Below, in pieces: positions 50,899-61,100 of a DNA stretch of 64,000 nucleotides. This DNA is from Rhodococcus sp. IEGM 1409 (GTDB lineage Bacteria > Actinomycetota > Actinomycetes > Mycobacteriales > Mycobacteriaceae). Location: contig NZ_JASHKN010000002.1 of assembly GCF_030056735.1 (NCBI RefSeq), positions 310,001 through 374,000 of the forward strand, written 5' to 3'. A program made the translations under genes and the position numbers. Numbering within the stretch: the stretch's first letter is position 1; each line of letters starts with the position of its first letter. The notes beneath the pieces were generated by a model that made no database searches, was not told the origin of the DNA, and was given only the letters and a program-made list of their open reading frames with translations.

Positions 50899-51477
50899 AT
50901 GAAATTGGCGTCCTCGCCGGTGCGGCCGGTGCTGTGGATTGCGGCCCTCGCCCTGACAACCACGAGTCTGAGCGGATGCATCGGTGCCGTCGACCGGATG
51001 GATTTCGAAGATCAGATGCGTGAACGTGGCGGTGGGATGACGTCGGATCTGGTGCGGAACGGGTTCGACAGCCTCGCAGAGCGATACGGCGTCGACGCGG
51101 TGACGGTGACCAGCGTCGACATCAGTCCGGTCGAGACGCTCGGCGTCACCGTTCGAGACCCGGGGAAGCCGTCGCAGCTCGACAGGTTCTCTTTCGACGG
51201 CGTGATTCTCGGTGAGCCGAGCCCCGTGCAAGTGAGCGTCACCGAAAATCTTGATGCACGATCGTTCACGTTGGATCAAGTGCCGGCATTGGCGAACGTC
51301 GAGAAGTTGGTCGACGATGCGCTGGCGAGCAGCGGCATCGACGAGGGTGAAGTCACCGGGATCTCGGTCAGTCGCACCGAGGCGATACACGCCTCCGTGA
51401 TGGTGAAATCCTCACGATCGCGGGTACTGGTGGTCTTCGGCCCTGACGGAATTCCCTTTCTGGTGCAGCCGCTGTGA
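50899..51477 (+). CDS. Lipoprotein of unknown function
   Basis: 192-aa exported lipoprotein. The signal peptide is hydrophobic (PVLWIAALALTTTSL) with lipobox LSGC, Cys about 27. The mature part is an alpha/beta domain without known motifs; FDGVILGEPSPVQVSV and SRSRVLVVFGPDGIPFLVQPL are its most regular strands. ATG 50899. Overlaps the following membrane protein by four bases (GTGA), so the two are translated together. Confidence 0.8.
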   Translation: MKLASSPVRPVLWIAALALTTTSLSGCIGAVDRMDFEDQMRERGGGMTSDLVRNGFDSLAERYGVDAVTVTSVDISPVETLGVTVRDPGKPSQLDRFSFDGVILGEPSPVQVSVTENLDARSFTLDQVPALANVEKLVDDALASSGIDEGEVTGISVSRTEAIHASVMVKSSRSRVLVVFGPDGIPFLVQPL

Positions 51478-51872
51478 GCCGCCGTATCGTTCCGTTGGTC
51501 ATCTCGGTAGTGGTGATCGTGGTCGTGGGAATCTTTGCCGCACTGTTGTCTTCGGTGATCTGGCCCGGTCAGGTTGCCCAGTTGGCGCCGATCTTCTGTG
51601 ACGATCCGACACCGAGCGCAATGGTCGTCTCGGATACCTTTGCCGACGACGACGGTACGTCCACCAATTTCACCCTGTATTGCGTCGGACCGCGCGGTCA
51701 GACCGTCGATGCCGGTTGGCTGCTGCCGTTCGTGGTGCTGTGGGGCGTGTATTCGCTGGTGCTCGCGGTCGTTGTCGCCGTGATCGTGCTGGCGGACGCC
51801 GGCCGGCGTAGGCGCCGGAACAGTCTCGGGGGCAGTCATGCCCCAGTTGCGTCGTCCTACCAGGAGTTCTGA
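51474..51872 (+). CDS. Small membrane protein
   Basis: 132-aa protein with two transmembrane helices (about 7-29 and 82-104), an extracytoplasmic loop with two cysteines (FCDDP, YCVGP) that could pair, and a basic cytoplasmic tail RRRRRNS. Function unknown. GTG start within the lipoprotein stop codon; probably a functional pair. Confidence 0.78.
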   Translation: MSRRIVPLVISVVVIVVVGIFAALLSSVIWPGQVAQLAPIFCDDPTPSAMVVSDTFADDDGTSTNFTLYCVGPRGQTVDAGWLLPFVVLWGVYSLVLAVVVAVIVLADAGRRRRRNSLGGSHAPVASSYQEF

Positions 51873-51892
51873 CCGTTGGGTGCTTGTCCCGA

Positions 51893-53638
51893 TCAGCCTG
51901 GGAGGAAAACCAATTCGGCGGCGGCGCCGTTCTGTGCGTGTGCCGGCACGAGTGCAAACGCCGAGCGTCCGATCAACCCTGCAAGGTGCGCGGTACGCAC
52001 GGACGGATCGGCTCGCCAGCGACCGTCGGGGGATTGTGTGACCGGAAGTAGGCGTACCGCATCGGAACTCACCGCAGCAGCGTTCTCGATGATGCCGAGC
52101 AGAGGCGGTGGCGGCTCCCGCCCGGTCAGGGCGGCCACGACGGTAGGCAGCATCGTCAACAGGGTGGTCACTGCGGCGTAGGGGTTGCCGGGGAGGCCGA
52201 GAACCACCCGACCGTTGGGCAGGACCGCCGTTATCTGAGATCCACCCGGGCGCGAGGCAACTCGGCCGACGATCGTGCGAGCGCCGAGTCGATCGAGCGC
52301 ACTGCGCATTTCGTCGGCAGCGCCGCCACCCGTCGCACCGATGACAACAAGCAGGTCCAGTTCAGTCGCATCCGCGAGCACACGCTCGAAACTGTCTGCG
52401 GTGTCGCGCAGGTGCGAATTCGACTCGCACCGTGCGCCGTTGCGTTCGAGCAGGTAGGGAAGAATTCCGCCGACGGAGTCGCGGGTCTGACCTTCACGCA
52501 GTGGACCGGTTCGCCGGATCTCGTCGCCGGTGACTATCAGGCGTGCCCGGACCGGACCACGGACGAGGGCGTCGAAGACTTCTCCGCTGGCAGCCGCCGA
52601 GATTACCGACGGGGTCACCGCGGTGCCAGTCGGGGCGATCGTGAATCCGGTGGTCCAGTCTTCCCCTCGCGGGCGAGCGTCGTTGCGGTACGGTGCATCC
52701 GGCAGTCGTCGCAGTATACGAGATGGCTCGTCGAGGGACAGGTACTCGTCCCGAATCACCGAGTTGGCACCGGTGGGCAGGTGCGCTCCCGTGGCAATGC
52801 GGATCGCTTCGCCTTCGCCGAGTTCGAGTTGCCCGTCGGCGCCCGCGATGCGGATCTCGGTGCGCACCCGCCACGGGCCCTCGCCGGAGACGGCGTACCC
52901 GTCCATCGCCGAGACATCGGATCGAGGAAGATCACCCAGGGCGACGAGAGGCTGCGCGAGGGTCGCTCCGAGACTGTCGGCGAGGTCGGCCCGGTGCGGG
53001 GACAGCGGTGTCAATGCGTTCGTGATGGCGGTGCGGGCTTGCTCGATCGTCAGGCGCGGATGGCTTCGCGCGCGATCGATGTCCGCCGGTGAGTCGCAGT
53101 CGGTGGTACCAGCCACACGCAGGGTCGAGAACGGTTCGGTGACAATCGCTTTCATCGGTTGATTCTCGAGCCCTGCGCCATCGCGCAGTGCTGAGAGGCG
53201 CTCTCGGAGTTCACGAACGGTCCACGCGGAGAACAGGAATTGGGTTCGGTTGTTCTCGTCCACCGCGCACGTCACCGGATTGTCCGTCGACGTCGCAGCG
53301 ATCAACGCGTCGACTGATTCGGCCTCGATGTGTGGTAGATCGGATGCCAGCACGACCACCAGGGCGTCTTCAGCTAACCCGGTCGCGGACAACCCCGCCC
53401 AGATCGCCGCAACAGGTCCAGCTCCGACCGGAGATTCCTGGGACTGGGTGATGCGCGCATCCAGTTCGGGTCGATGTGGACCGACAACGACGACGGTGTC
53501 CAGATGCGCCGTCGCTGAAAGCGCGATGTCGAGGAGTCTGCGGCCGTGCACGAGCAGGCCAGGTTTGTCGACACCACCCATTCGGGTCCCGCGACCACCC
53601 GCCAGAATGACGGCGGCGGTCGGCGGCGTGGTGGTCAT
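51893..53638 (-). CDS. MobA-MoeA fusion, molybdenum cofactor biosynthesis
   Basis: 581-aa fusion. Residues 1 to about 190 are MobA (molybdenum cofactor guanylyltransferase: AVILAGGRGTRMGGVDKPG, then LASDLPHI). From about 195 to the end is MoeA (molybdopterin molybdenumtransferase: RSDVSAMDGYAV, ATGAHLPTGANSV, GATGGGAADEM, and VVLGLPGNPYAAVT). Together they insert Mo and attach GMP. ATG 53638. It closes a minus-strand run lipV-ATL-mobA/moeA. A nitrate reductase, the obvious client, is not in the window. Confidence 0.92.
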   Translation of the reverse strand: MTTTPPTAAVILAGGRGTRMGGVDKPGLLVHGRRLLDIALSATAHLDTVVVVGPHRPELDARITQSQESPVGAGPVAAIWAGLSATGLAEDALVVVLASDLPHIEAESVDALIAATSTDNPVTCAVDENNRTQFLFSAWTVRELRERLSALRDGAGLENQPMKAIVTEPFSTLRVAGTTDCDSPADIDRARSHPRLTIEQARTAITNALTPLSPHRADLADSLGATLAQPLVALGDLPRSDVSAMDGYAVSGEGPWRVRTEIRIAGADGQLELGEGEAIRIATGAHLPTGANSVIRDEYLSLDEPSRILRRLPDAPYRNDARPRGEDWTTGFTIAPTGTAVTPSVISAAASGEVFDALVRGPVRARLIVTGDEIRRTGPLREGQTRDSVGGILPYLLERNGARCESNSHLRDTADSFERVLADATELDLLVVIGATGGGAADEMRSALDRLGARTIVGRVASRPGGSQITAVLPNGRVVLGLPGNPYAAVTTLLTMLPTVVAALTGREPPPPLLGIIENAAAVSSDAVRLLPVTQSPDGRWRADPSVRTAHLAGLIGRSAFALVPAHAQNGAAAELVFLPG

Positions 53639-53688
53639 GCCTCCATGCTGCCCCATCGCCGGGGTGACGGCGACCGGTGACACGTGAA

Positions 53689-53985
53689 TCAGAAGTGATA
53701 CCGAGCTTTCTTCAGGTCGATCCGACCGTCCTTGATCGGCACACCTTCGAGTTCGAGCTTGGCGATCTGACGATGAGCCAAGTGCGCCGACGGTTTGCCG
53801 GAGGCACCGAGAACCCGATGCCACGGCAGGTCGGCAGAGTCGGTCCGCATGATCCAGCCGACCGTGCGAGCGCTGGAAAGTCCTGCGGCGTCGGCGATGT
53901 CGCCGTACGTCGCCACGAAGCCGGCGGGAATCGACGCGATGAGTCGCCTTACCTCTTCGATCTGCTCTTCGGTGGTGGCCGCCAT
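53689..53985 (-). CDS. Alkyltransferase-like protein (ATL)
   Basis: 98-aa homologue of the O6-alkylguanine DNA methyltransferase active-site domain. The catalytic PCHRV is PWHRV, so it cannot transfer alkyl groups. ATLs bind O6-alkylguanine and hand it to nucleotide-excision repair. The helix-turn-helix ADAAGLSSARTVGWIM is conserved. ATG 53985 gives the length of Rv3204. It starts 10 bp after the lipV stop codon. Confidence 0.92.
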   Translation of the reverse strand: MAATTEEQIEEVRRLIASIPAGFVATYGDIADAAGLSSARTVGWIMRTDSADLPWHRVLGASGKPSAHLAHRQIAKLELEGVPIKDGRIDLKKARYHF

Positions 53986-53995
53986 GTCGGTTCCT

Positions 53996-54784
53996 TCAGA
54001 GCACGCTGCGAACGAGGGCGGCGACTTCGTCGGCCCGCACGTGCGGGACCATGTGGTCACAGTCGAATGCGACACTGGTCAGATTTTCGCCGAGGCGTTC
54101 GGTGAGCGCTGAGCGGAACTCGTCGGTGACGTACGGAGGGTGGACTTTCATTGCCTGAACCAGCACGGTCGGCATCGATGACGGTGGCAGCACGATCGGG
54201 CGAGCGAGTTCACCCCACCCGGTCACGATCGCGGGGGTGGACAGGCGCCAGTTGACGCGTCCGTTGCCCAGTTGGATCAGGTGCTCGGCCATCTCGATGT
54301 CGAGATCCGGGGTGGGAACCTCACCCCACGAGCCGTGAATCTTCTCGGAGTAAGCCTCTGCCGCATCGGTGTAATCCGGTGAGCCGATTGTGAGTTCGGC
54401 CACTTCCTGCATGAAAGTCGGATCCAAACCGATCGCCGGGTCGAGCAGGACGAGCCCACGAACGCGTTCCGGTGCGGTGGCCGCGAGGTGCAGCGCCAGC
54501 ATTCCGCCGAACGAATGCGCGACGATCACCACCGGTCCGGTGGCATGTTCGTCGAGTGTCTCCAGCAGGCTCGCCACGTGGGATTCGATGTTCCACGGGG
54601 GAGCCCAGGTCGAGCGCCCGTGACCGCGCAGATCTGGCGAGATCCAGCGCGCTTCGGGCAGTTGGTTCTCGGCCATCGACTGCCAACGCCGGCCGTGACC
54701 GGTCAGGCCGTGCAGCGAAAGGATCTCCGGCGCCCCGACGGGTCCGTAGAGATACGTATGGAGGGCAGACACACGAGCAATCAT
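53996..54784 (-). CDS. Alpha/beta hydrolase, LipV-like
   Basis: 262-aa alpha/beta-fold hydrolase. Oxyanion-side HGLTGHGRRW (about 24-33), nucleophile elbow AHSFGG (Ser about 91) and the C-terminal catalytic His in CDHMVPH are visible; the acid is probably the Asp in the loop after strand 7. It matches Rv3203 (LipV). Substrate unproven. ATG 54784; divergent from adnA with 52 bp between starts. Confidence 0.88.
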   Translation of the reverse strand: MIARVSALHTYLYGPVGAPEILSLHGLTGHGRRWQSMAENQLPEARWISPDLRGHGRSTWAPPWNIESHVASLLETLDEHATGPVVIVAHSFGGMLALHLAATAPERVRGLVLLDPAIGLDPTFMQEVAELTIGSPDYTDAAEAYSEKIHGSWGEVPTPDLDIEMAEHLIQLGNGRVNWRLSTPAIVTGWGELARPIVLPPSSMPTVLVQAMKVHPPYVTDEFRSALTERLGENLTSVAFDCDHMVPHVRADEVAALVRSVL

Positions 54785-54836
54785 GCCGGATGCAGGCGAT
54801 GCATGAGTTGTCGGTGCGCTCTGGTGGAATGCCTGG

Positions 54837-57800
54837 GTGAGTGAGACGGCAACACGCAGCAAGGTCACCATTCCGCGGGCGCGGTTGGTGCACCGAACTG
54901 CGCCGTCTCCGCTACCTCGAACGTGGGACGAAGGGACGGCACGGCTGTTCGCTCCGCCGTCGGAGGATCCGTTCCAGCTCGCGTTCGGCTCGGCGTCATT
55001 CGGCTCGGCGGCTGCCTGGAATCCCTGGCAGGTACTCGGCAGCCCTGGAACCGGCAAGACGTCCCTTCTCGTGGATCTGGCAGTACAGAAGATCTCCGGT
55101 GGCGAAGATCCTGAGTCGGTCCTGGTGCTCACCCAGTCACGCCGGGCAGCGACGCAGGTCCGAGAGCAGATCACAGCCGGATTGCTCGGGTACGAACAAG
55201 AACGCGGACCGCAGGCAACTCGTGAGCCGTTGGTCCGCACCGTTCACTCCTACGCCTTTGCCGTTCTTCGGCTTCAAGCCGCAGCACACGGCAACGCGCC
55301 GCCACGCCTGATCACCGGCGCCGAGCAGGATTCGGTGCTGCGAGAGATGTTGCGTGGCGACATCGAAGACGGTGCACTGCGGTGGCCGGAGCGCCTGCGA
55401 CCGGCTCTGGGCTTGAACGGCTTTGCCGTCGAACTCAGAGACCTGATGCTGCGAGCCAACGAACGCGGACTCGGCCCCGAAGATCTGGTCAAGCTCGGCA
55501 AGAAGCGCGGCCGACCCGAGTGGGTGGCGGCGGGCCGGTTCGCCGAGGCCTACGAACAGGGTGTGCTGTTGCGCGGAAGCGTCGGCGTCGAGGCTCCGGA
55601 GGCCACGGCGCCGGCACTGGACGCAGCTGAGTTGATCGGCGCCGCGCTGACCGCGTTTGCCACCGACCCCGAGCTGCTCCGTTCCGAGCGCGCCCGCATC
55701 CGGCACCTCCTGGTCGACGACGCGCAACACCTGGATCCTCAGGCAGCGCAACTGGTTCGACTGATCGGAACCGGAACCGCAGGCACTGTCGTCGCCGGCG
55801 ATCCCGATCAGTCCGTCTTCGGGTTCCGCGGTGCGGATTCGGCGTTCCTGCTCGGACTCGCCGAGCGCGGAGACGAGCGTCAAATCATCCTGCCCACCAC
55901 GTTTCGAAACAATGCCGACGTCGCGTCGATCTCGGCCAAGATCGCTGCGCGGCTGCCCGGCAACCTTGCTCACCGCATCGCGGTTCCGTCCGATCTCACC
56001 GATGAGGACCCAGGACGGGCATCGGTGCGTGTTCTCGGCACGACGGCCAAAGAAGCGGCAGTTGTTGCAGATACCTTGCGCCGGGCGCATCTGCTGGACG
56101 GGATTGCGTGGTCCGACATGGCCGTCATCGTGCGGTCGGTCCCGCGCACCCTTGCGCCACTCCGTCGGGCGCTGCTCGCAGCGGGGGTGCCCGTCACCAC
56201 TGCTGCCACCGAATTGCCGCTCGCCAGGCAACACGGAGTGTCCGGCCTGCTGCTGGTCCTTCGGGCGCTCGGCGGCGATCAGTTCACCGGCGACGACGCT
56301 CTGGCCCTGATGGCCGGCCCCGTCGGCGGCGCCGAACCGGTCACCTTGCGCCGGTTGCGTCGTGGTCTGCGCCGCGTCGAGTTGGCGTCGGGAAGTGATC
56401 GGGACTCGTCGGAGTTGTTGCGGCTGATCCTGATCGACGAGGATCGTGCGCAGTCCAAGCGGCTCATGGGCAAACTGACGGACGTCGAGGCTGCCGCCCT
56501 GAATCGAGTGCTGTCGGTCCTTCGCAAGGCCCGGGTACCTCTCGAGCGTGGTCTCGGGGTCGAGGAAGTTCTGTGGGCGGCCTGGCAGGCGACGGGACTG
56601 GAACGGCGCTGGGCGGCTGCGTCGGCGCGCGGGGGACCTATCGGCTCACAAGCCGATCGCGACCTGGACGCCGTCGTCGCACTGTTCGACGCGGCCGCCA
56701 GCTACGTCGACCGGCTGCCGCGTTCGCAACTTGCCGGCTTTGTCGACTACTTGACCAGCCAGGAGATACCGACCGACTCGCGGAGCCGATCGGTCATCGC
56801 TCCCGACGCCGTCACCGTGGTCAGCGCTCACGCCGCAGCGGGTCGCGAATGGGCGGTGGTGGCGGTGGCGGGTGTGCAGGAGGGGCTCTGGCCGAGTTTG
56901 CGGGCACGCGGATCGCTGCTGCGTACCGAAGCGCTGATCGACCTGGTCAACGGAGTCTCCGACGGCAGTGACTCGGCCGCCGAACGACTCTCCCGAACCG
57001 CGCCGCTGCTGGCCGAAGAACGCCGGTTGTTCTTGGTCGCCTGTAGCCGTGCTCGCCGCCGTCTGCTGATCACCGCAGTCGAATCGGCTTCGGGGGACAC
57101 CGATCTGGTGCCTTCGCGGTTCGTGGACGAATTGATCCGTGGTGATGTGTACTCGGACGACCCGACCTCCGATCTCGACGTCGTTGCACCGGAGACCGGA
57201 GATACCCGTGTTCTGTCGCTGCCGGCACTGGTCGCACAGCTTCGCAGTGTGGTGTGTGATCCCGACATCGCGCATTTCGACCCCGAGAAGCATTCCCGTG
57301 CCGCCCGCCAGTTGGCGCGTCTCGCTGCTGCCGGAGTACGAGGCGCGCATCCGGATCAGTGGTACGGCACAGCCGAGCCGAGCACCGCTGCTCCCATGTG
57401 GCAACCCGAGGACGGACCGGTATCACTCTCGCCGTCCACCATCGAGCTTCTCGAAACATGCCCTCTCCGATGGGTGTTCGAGCGTCATGGTGGCAGCGAC
57501 GGAGACAACACTCACGCGATCGCCGGCACCCTGGTCCATACTTTGGTGCAGGCACTGGCCGGCCGGATTCCACCGGACCAGGTCGAGAAGGCACTCGAAA
57601 ATGCCTGGGAGTCGATCGATCTGGGTTCGCAGTGGTACTCGCGCCGCGAACTCAATCGAACGCGCGAAATGCTGGCGACGTTCACCGCCTGGATGAACGC
57701 AACTCGCGGTGAACTGACCGAAGTCGGCGTCGAGGTCGCGGTGGAGGGGGTCCTCGAACCGCGCGAAGAAGGAGCGCCTGCGGTCAAGCTTCGCGGCCGG

Positions 57801-58199
57801 ATCGACCGGCTCGAGCGTGACGCCGAAGGACGCCCGGTGGTCGTCGACGTGAAGACTGCGCGAAATCCCGTCAGCAACGAGGCCGTGCAATCTCACGCTC
57901 AGTTGGCGGCGTACCAGGTCGCAGCGGCCGAAGGTGCGATAGCAGGCGAACCGGCGACACAACCCGGCGGCGCACGCCTGGTATTCGTGGCCAAGTCCAA
58001 CAAGAAGGACGGTGCGGCGCAGCGAGTTCAGCCGCCGTTGACTGCCGAAGCAGTCGAGATGTGGCGAGATGTCATTCACAATGCTGCGGCAGCGACCCAA
58101 GGACCCGAGTACCTGGCCCGGGTCAACGACGGATGTAGACATTGCCCGGTGCGTTCGAGTTGCCCGGCACACGACGAGGGACGACAGGTGAGTAACTAA
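54837..58199 (+). CDS. adnA: AdnA subunit of AdnAB helicase-nuclease
   Basis: 1120-aa subunit of the mycobacterial-type RecBCD/AddAB analogue, which resects double-strand breaks. An N-terminal UvrD-like motor has an intact P-loop LGSPGTGKTS (about 66-75) and DDAQHLDP as motif II. The C-terminal RecB-like nuclease has GTLVHTLVQAL, VVDVKTARNP and four Fe-S cysteines (ETCPLRW and CRHCPVRSSC). In mycobacterial AdnAB the AdnB motor drives translocation while AdnA contributes a nuclease. GTG 54837; the stop abuts adnB. Confidence 0.94.
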   Translation: MSETATRSKVTIPRARLVHRTAPSPLPRTWDEGTARLFAPPSEDPFQLAFGSASFGSAAAWNPWQVLGSPGTGKTSLLVDLAVQKISGGEDPESVLVLTQSRRAATQVREQITAGLLGYEQERGPQATREPLVRTVHSYAFAVLRLQAAAHGNAPPRLITGAEQDSVLREMLRGDIEDGALRWPERLRPALGLNGFAVELRDLMLRANERGLGPEDLVKLGKKRGRPEWVAAGRFAEAYEQGVLLRGSVGVEAPEATAPALDAAELIGAALTAFATDPELLRSERARIRHLLVDDAQHLDPQAAQLVRLIGTGTAGTVVAGDPDQSVFGFRGADSAFLLGLAERGDERQIILPTTFRNNADVASISAKIAARLPGNLAHRIAVPSDLTDEDPGRASVRVLGTTAKEAAVVADTLRRAHLLDGIAWSDMAVIVRSVPRTLAPLRRALLAAGVPVTTAATELPLARQHGVSGLLLVLRALGGDQFTGDDALALMAGPVGGAEPVTLRRLRRGLRRVELASGSDRDSSELLRLILIDEDRAQSKRLMGKLTDVEAAALNRVLSVLRKARVPLERGLGVEEVLWAAWQATGLERRWAAASARGGPIGSQADRDLDAVVALFDAAASYVDRLPRSQLAGFVDYLTSQEIPTDSRSRSVIAPDAVTVVSAHAAAGREWAVVAVAGVQEGLWPSLRARGSLLRTEALIDLVNGVSDGSDSAAERLSRTAPLLAEERRLFLVACSRARRRLLITAVESASGDTDLVPSRFVDELIRGDVYSDDPTSDLDVVAPETGDTRVLSLPALVAQLRSVVCDPDIAHFDPEKHSRAARQLARLAAAGVRGAHPDQWYGTAEPSTAAPMWQPEDGPVSLSPSTIELLETCPLRWVFERHGGSDGDNTHAIAGTLVHTLVQALAGRIPPDQVEKALENAWESIDLGSQWYSRRELNRTREMLATFTAWMNATRGELTEVGVEVAVEGVLEPREEGAPAVKLRGRIDRLERDAEGRPVVVDVKTARNPVSNEAVQSHAQLAAYQVAAAEGAIAGEPATQPGGARLVFVAKSNKKDGAAQRVQPPLTAEAVEMWRDVIHNAAAATQGPEYLARVNDGCRHCPVRSSCPAHDEGRQVSN

Positions 58200-61100
58200 G
58201 TGGCTGCCGCGACGCAGAAGGCACGCCGACCGAAGATCGACCCTGTCGACCTCGCGGTCGCGCTCGGTCAGCACCCGCCGACGCCGGAGCAGTCGGCAGT
58301 GATCGCCGCACCGCTCGGTCCGACATTGGTGGTCGCCGGCGCCGGTGCCGGTAAGACCGAGACGATGGCTGCTCGCGTCGTGTGGCTGGTGGCCAACGGC
58401 TTCGTCGATCCCGAGGCCGTCCTCGGATTGACCTTCACGCGCAAAGCGGCGCAACAGCTCACGTCGCGAATCCGCAAGCGCTTGGCGCGGCTGGCGGGTT
58501 CGGACGTTCTGCGGGCACTCGACCCGACCGGCGGAGTGCGTTCCCGGATTCTGGCCGGGGAACCCGAAGTCAGTACCTACCACGCGTACGCGGGACGGTT
58601 GCTGTCCGAGCACGGACTGCTGTTGCCCATCGAACCTTCGGCGACGTTGTTGTCCGAGACCGAACTGTGGCAGATTGCGCACCGCGTGGTGAGCGGCTGG
58701 GACAGCGATCTGGACACCGACAAGAATCCGGGGTCGATCACCGAAACCGTTCTGGCCCTTGCCGGTCAGTTGGCGGAGCATCTGGTCGATCCCGAGCAGC
58801 TGCTCGAGGCGCACACCGAGTTGGACAAGCTGATTCACACTCTGCCTGCCGGTCCGAAACAGCGAGGTGGACCGAGCAAGGAATTACTGAACTACCTTGA
58901 TGTGCAACATAAACGGATCGAACTGCTGCCCCTCGTGGCCCGGCTGGGGGAGACGCTGCGGCGTGAAGGAGCACTGGACTTCGGAAGTCAGATGTCGCTG
59001 TCGGCGCGGGTCGCTTCCGAACATCCCGAGGTCGGACAGACCGAGCGTGAGCGCTTTCGGGTAGTTCTTCTCGACGAGTACCAGGACACCGGTCACGCTC
59101 AACGAGTGTTGTTGTCGTCGTTGTTCGGTGGGGGAGCTGACGGCCGGTTGGCGTTGACGGCCGTCGGCGATCCGATGCAGTCGATCTACGGTTGGCGCGG
59201 CGCGTCGGCGGCCAACCTGCCACGGTTCGCAACCGATTTCCCGCTCGCCAACGGAAAGCCGGCTCCGACACTCGAACTGCTCACCAGTTGGCGCAATCCG
59301 CCGGAGGCTCTCGAGTTGGCAAACCTGTCTTCGGCGCCGTTGCGTCGACGCGGTGTGGCCGTCAGCACTCTTCGTGCTCGGCCGGGAGCCGTCGCCGGAG
59401 ATGTTCGACTGGCGTTGCTCGGTGAAGTCGAACAGGAACGTCAGTGGGTGGCGGAGAAGATCGCCGAAGAATACGAGGCGGCACGTACCGAAGACCGCCC
59501 GACGCCCACGGCAGCGGTGTTGATCCGCCGAAACGCGGATGCTGCCCCGCTGGCCGAAGCTCTGCGGTCCAAAGGTTTGCCGGTCGAAGTGGTCGGACTC
59601 GGTGGGCTTCTGCACACACCCGAGGTGGCGGACGTGATCGCGATGCTCCGGGTGGTCGCCGATCCACTGGCAGGCAGCGCAGCGGTTCGGCTACTCACCG
59701 GCGCGAGATGGCAAATCGGGGCGAAGGACCTCGCCGCGCTCGCACAACGCTCCCGCGAGCTCGCCATTTCCGCGGGATACGGAACGGCAGGTGCGGTCAC
59801 CGACGCCGAGGCGCTCACCTCTGCGGTCCACGATGCATTGCCGGGGGAGAACGCCGAGCAAGCAGGTTTGGTCGACTCGATCTCCGATCCAGGTCCGGCA
59901 GAACGCTATTCAGCCCTCGGGTACACGCGCATCAACGCGATAGCGGCAGAGTTGGCGTCATTGCGTGAACGTATCGGCCAGCCGCTCACCGAATTGGTGG
60001 CGGAGGTCGAGCGGGTGCTCGGTATCGGAATCGAGGCGGGCGCGCGGACCCGAGTCGGTGTCGTCGGGACCGCAGGTCGCGAGCATCTCGACGCGTTTGC
60101 CGACGTCGTCGCCAACTACGCGACCCGTCCGACGGCCAATCTGACCGGGATGCTCGCATTCTTCGCGGCCGCCGAACAGATCGAAAAGGGCCTCACTCCG
60201 GGCGAAGTGGAGGTGGCGCCGGATCGCGTGCAGATCTTGACCGTGCACTCGGCGAAGGGTCTGGAATGGGAAGTGGTGGCGATCCCGCATGTCAGCGACG
60301 GGGTGTTCCCCTCGTCCACCGCGTCCGGGTCCTGGCTCGGTGCTCTCGCCGAACTGCCACCGTCGTTGCGCGGTGACCGGGCCGTCGACGCGGATTCGGC
60401 GGACGGTGTGCCCGTGCTCGACCTCGAGGAGTTGTACAACCGCAAAGACCTCGAGAACGCGATAACGGCACACAAGAAGGCACTGTCCAACCGTCGACTC
60501 GACGAGGACCGGCGGTTGTTCTACGTCGCGCTGACCAGAACCGAACGGGCACTGTTCATCTCGGCTCATCACTGGGCAGAATCCGGTTCGGAACCGAAGG
60601 GGCCTTCGGAGTTCCTGGACGAGCTGCATCAGATGGTCACGGCCGAAAACGACGCCGGCGAAGAAGGCTCACACGGTGCGATCGGCGTCGTGGAGGAATG
60701 GGCGCCGGCACCGGAACCCGACTCCGACAACCCGTTGGCCTCCACGCCCCGCACGGCGCAGTGGCCACCCGATCCGCTGGGTGCGCGCCGCGGGGCCGTC
60801 GAGGCGGGAGCCGCGAGCGTCCTGTCCGCTCTCGCATCGCTGCCGCAAGGCACTGAAGAGACGGAAGAACCGGAGGACGATCCGGAAAACTGGGCTTCGG
60901 ACGTCGACGTTCTCTTGGCCGAGCGCGAAGCCCGGGCAAACGCGCGTGCCGAAGTGATTCTCCCGGCGCAGCTTTCGGTGACTCAGCTCGTCGACCTCAA
61001 AGCCGATCCGGACGAACTCGCGGCACGTCTGCGTAGACCACTGCCGTACCCACCGAATCCGCTCGCTCGGCGCGGCACGGCTTTTCACGCCTGGATCGAG

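Noticed and set aside
40917..53638. Genomic island or prophage origin for the nitrite block.
   Set aside because: No integrase, tRNA, attachment repeat or insertion sequence is visible, and codon use looks like that of the neighbours.
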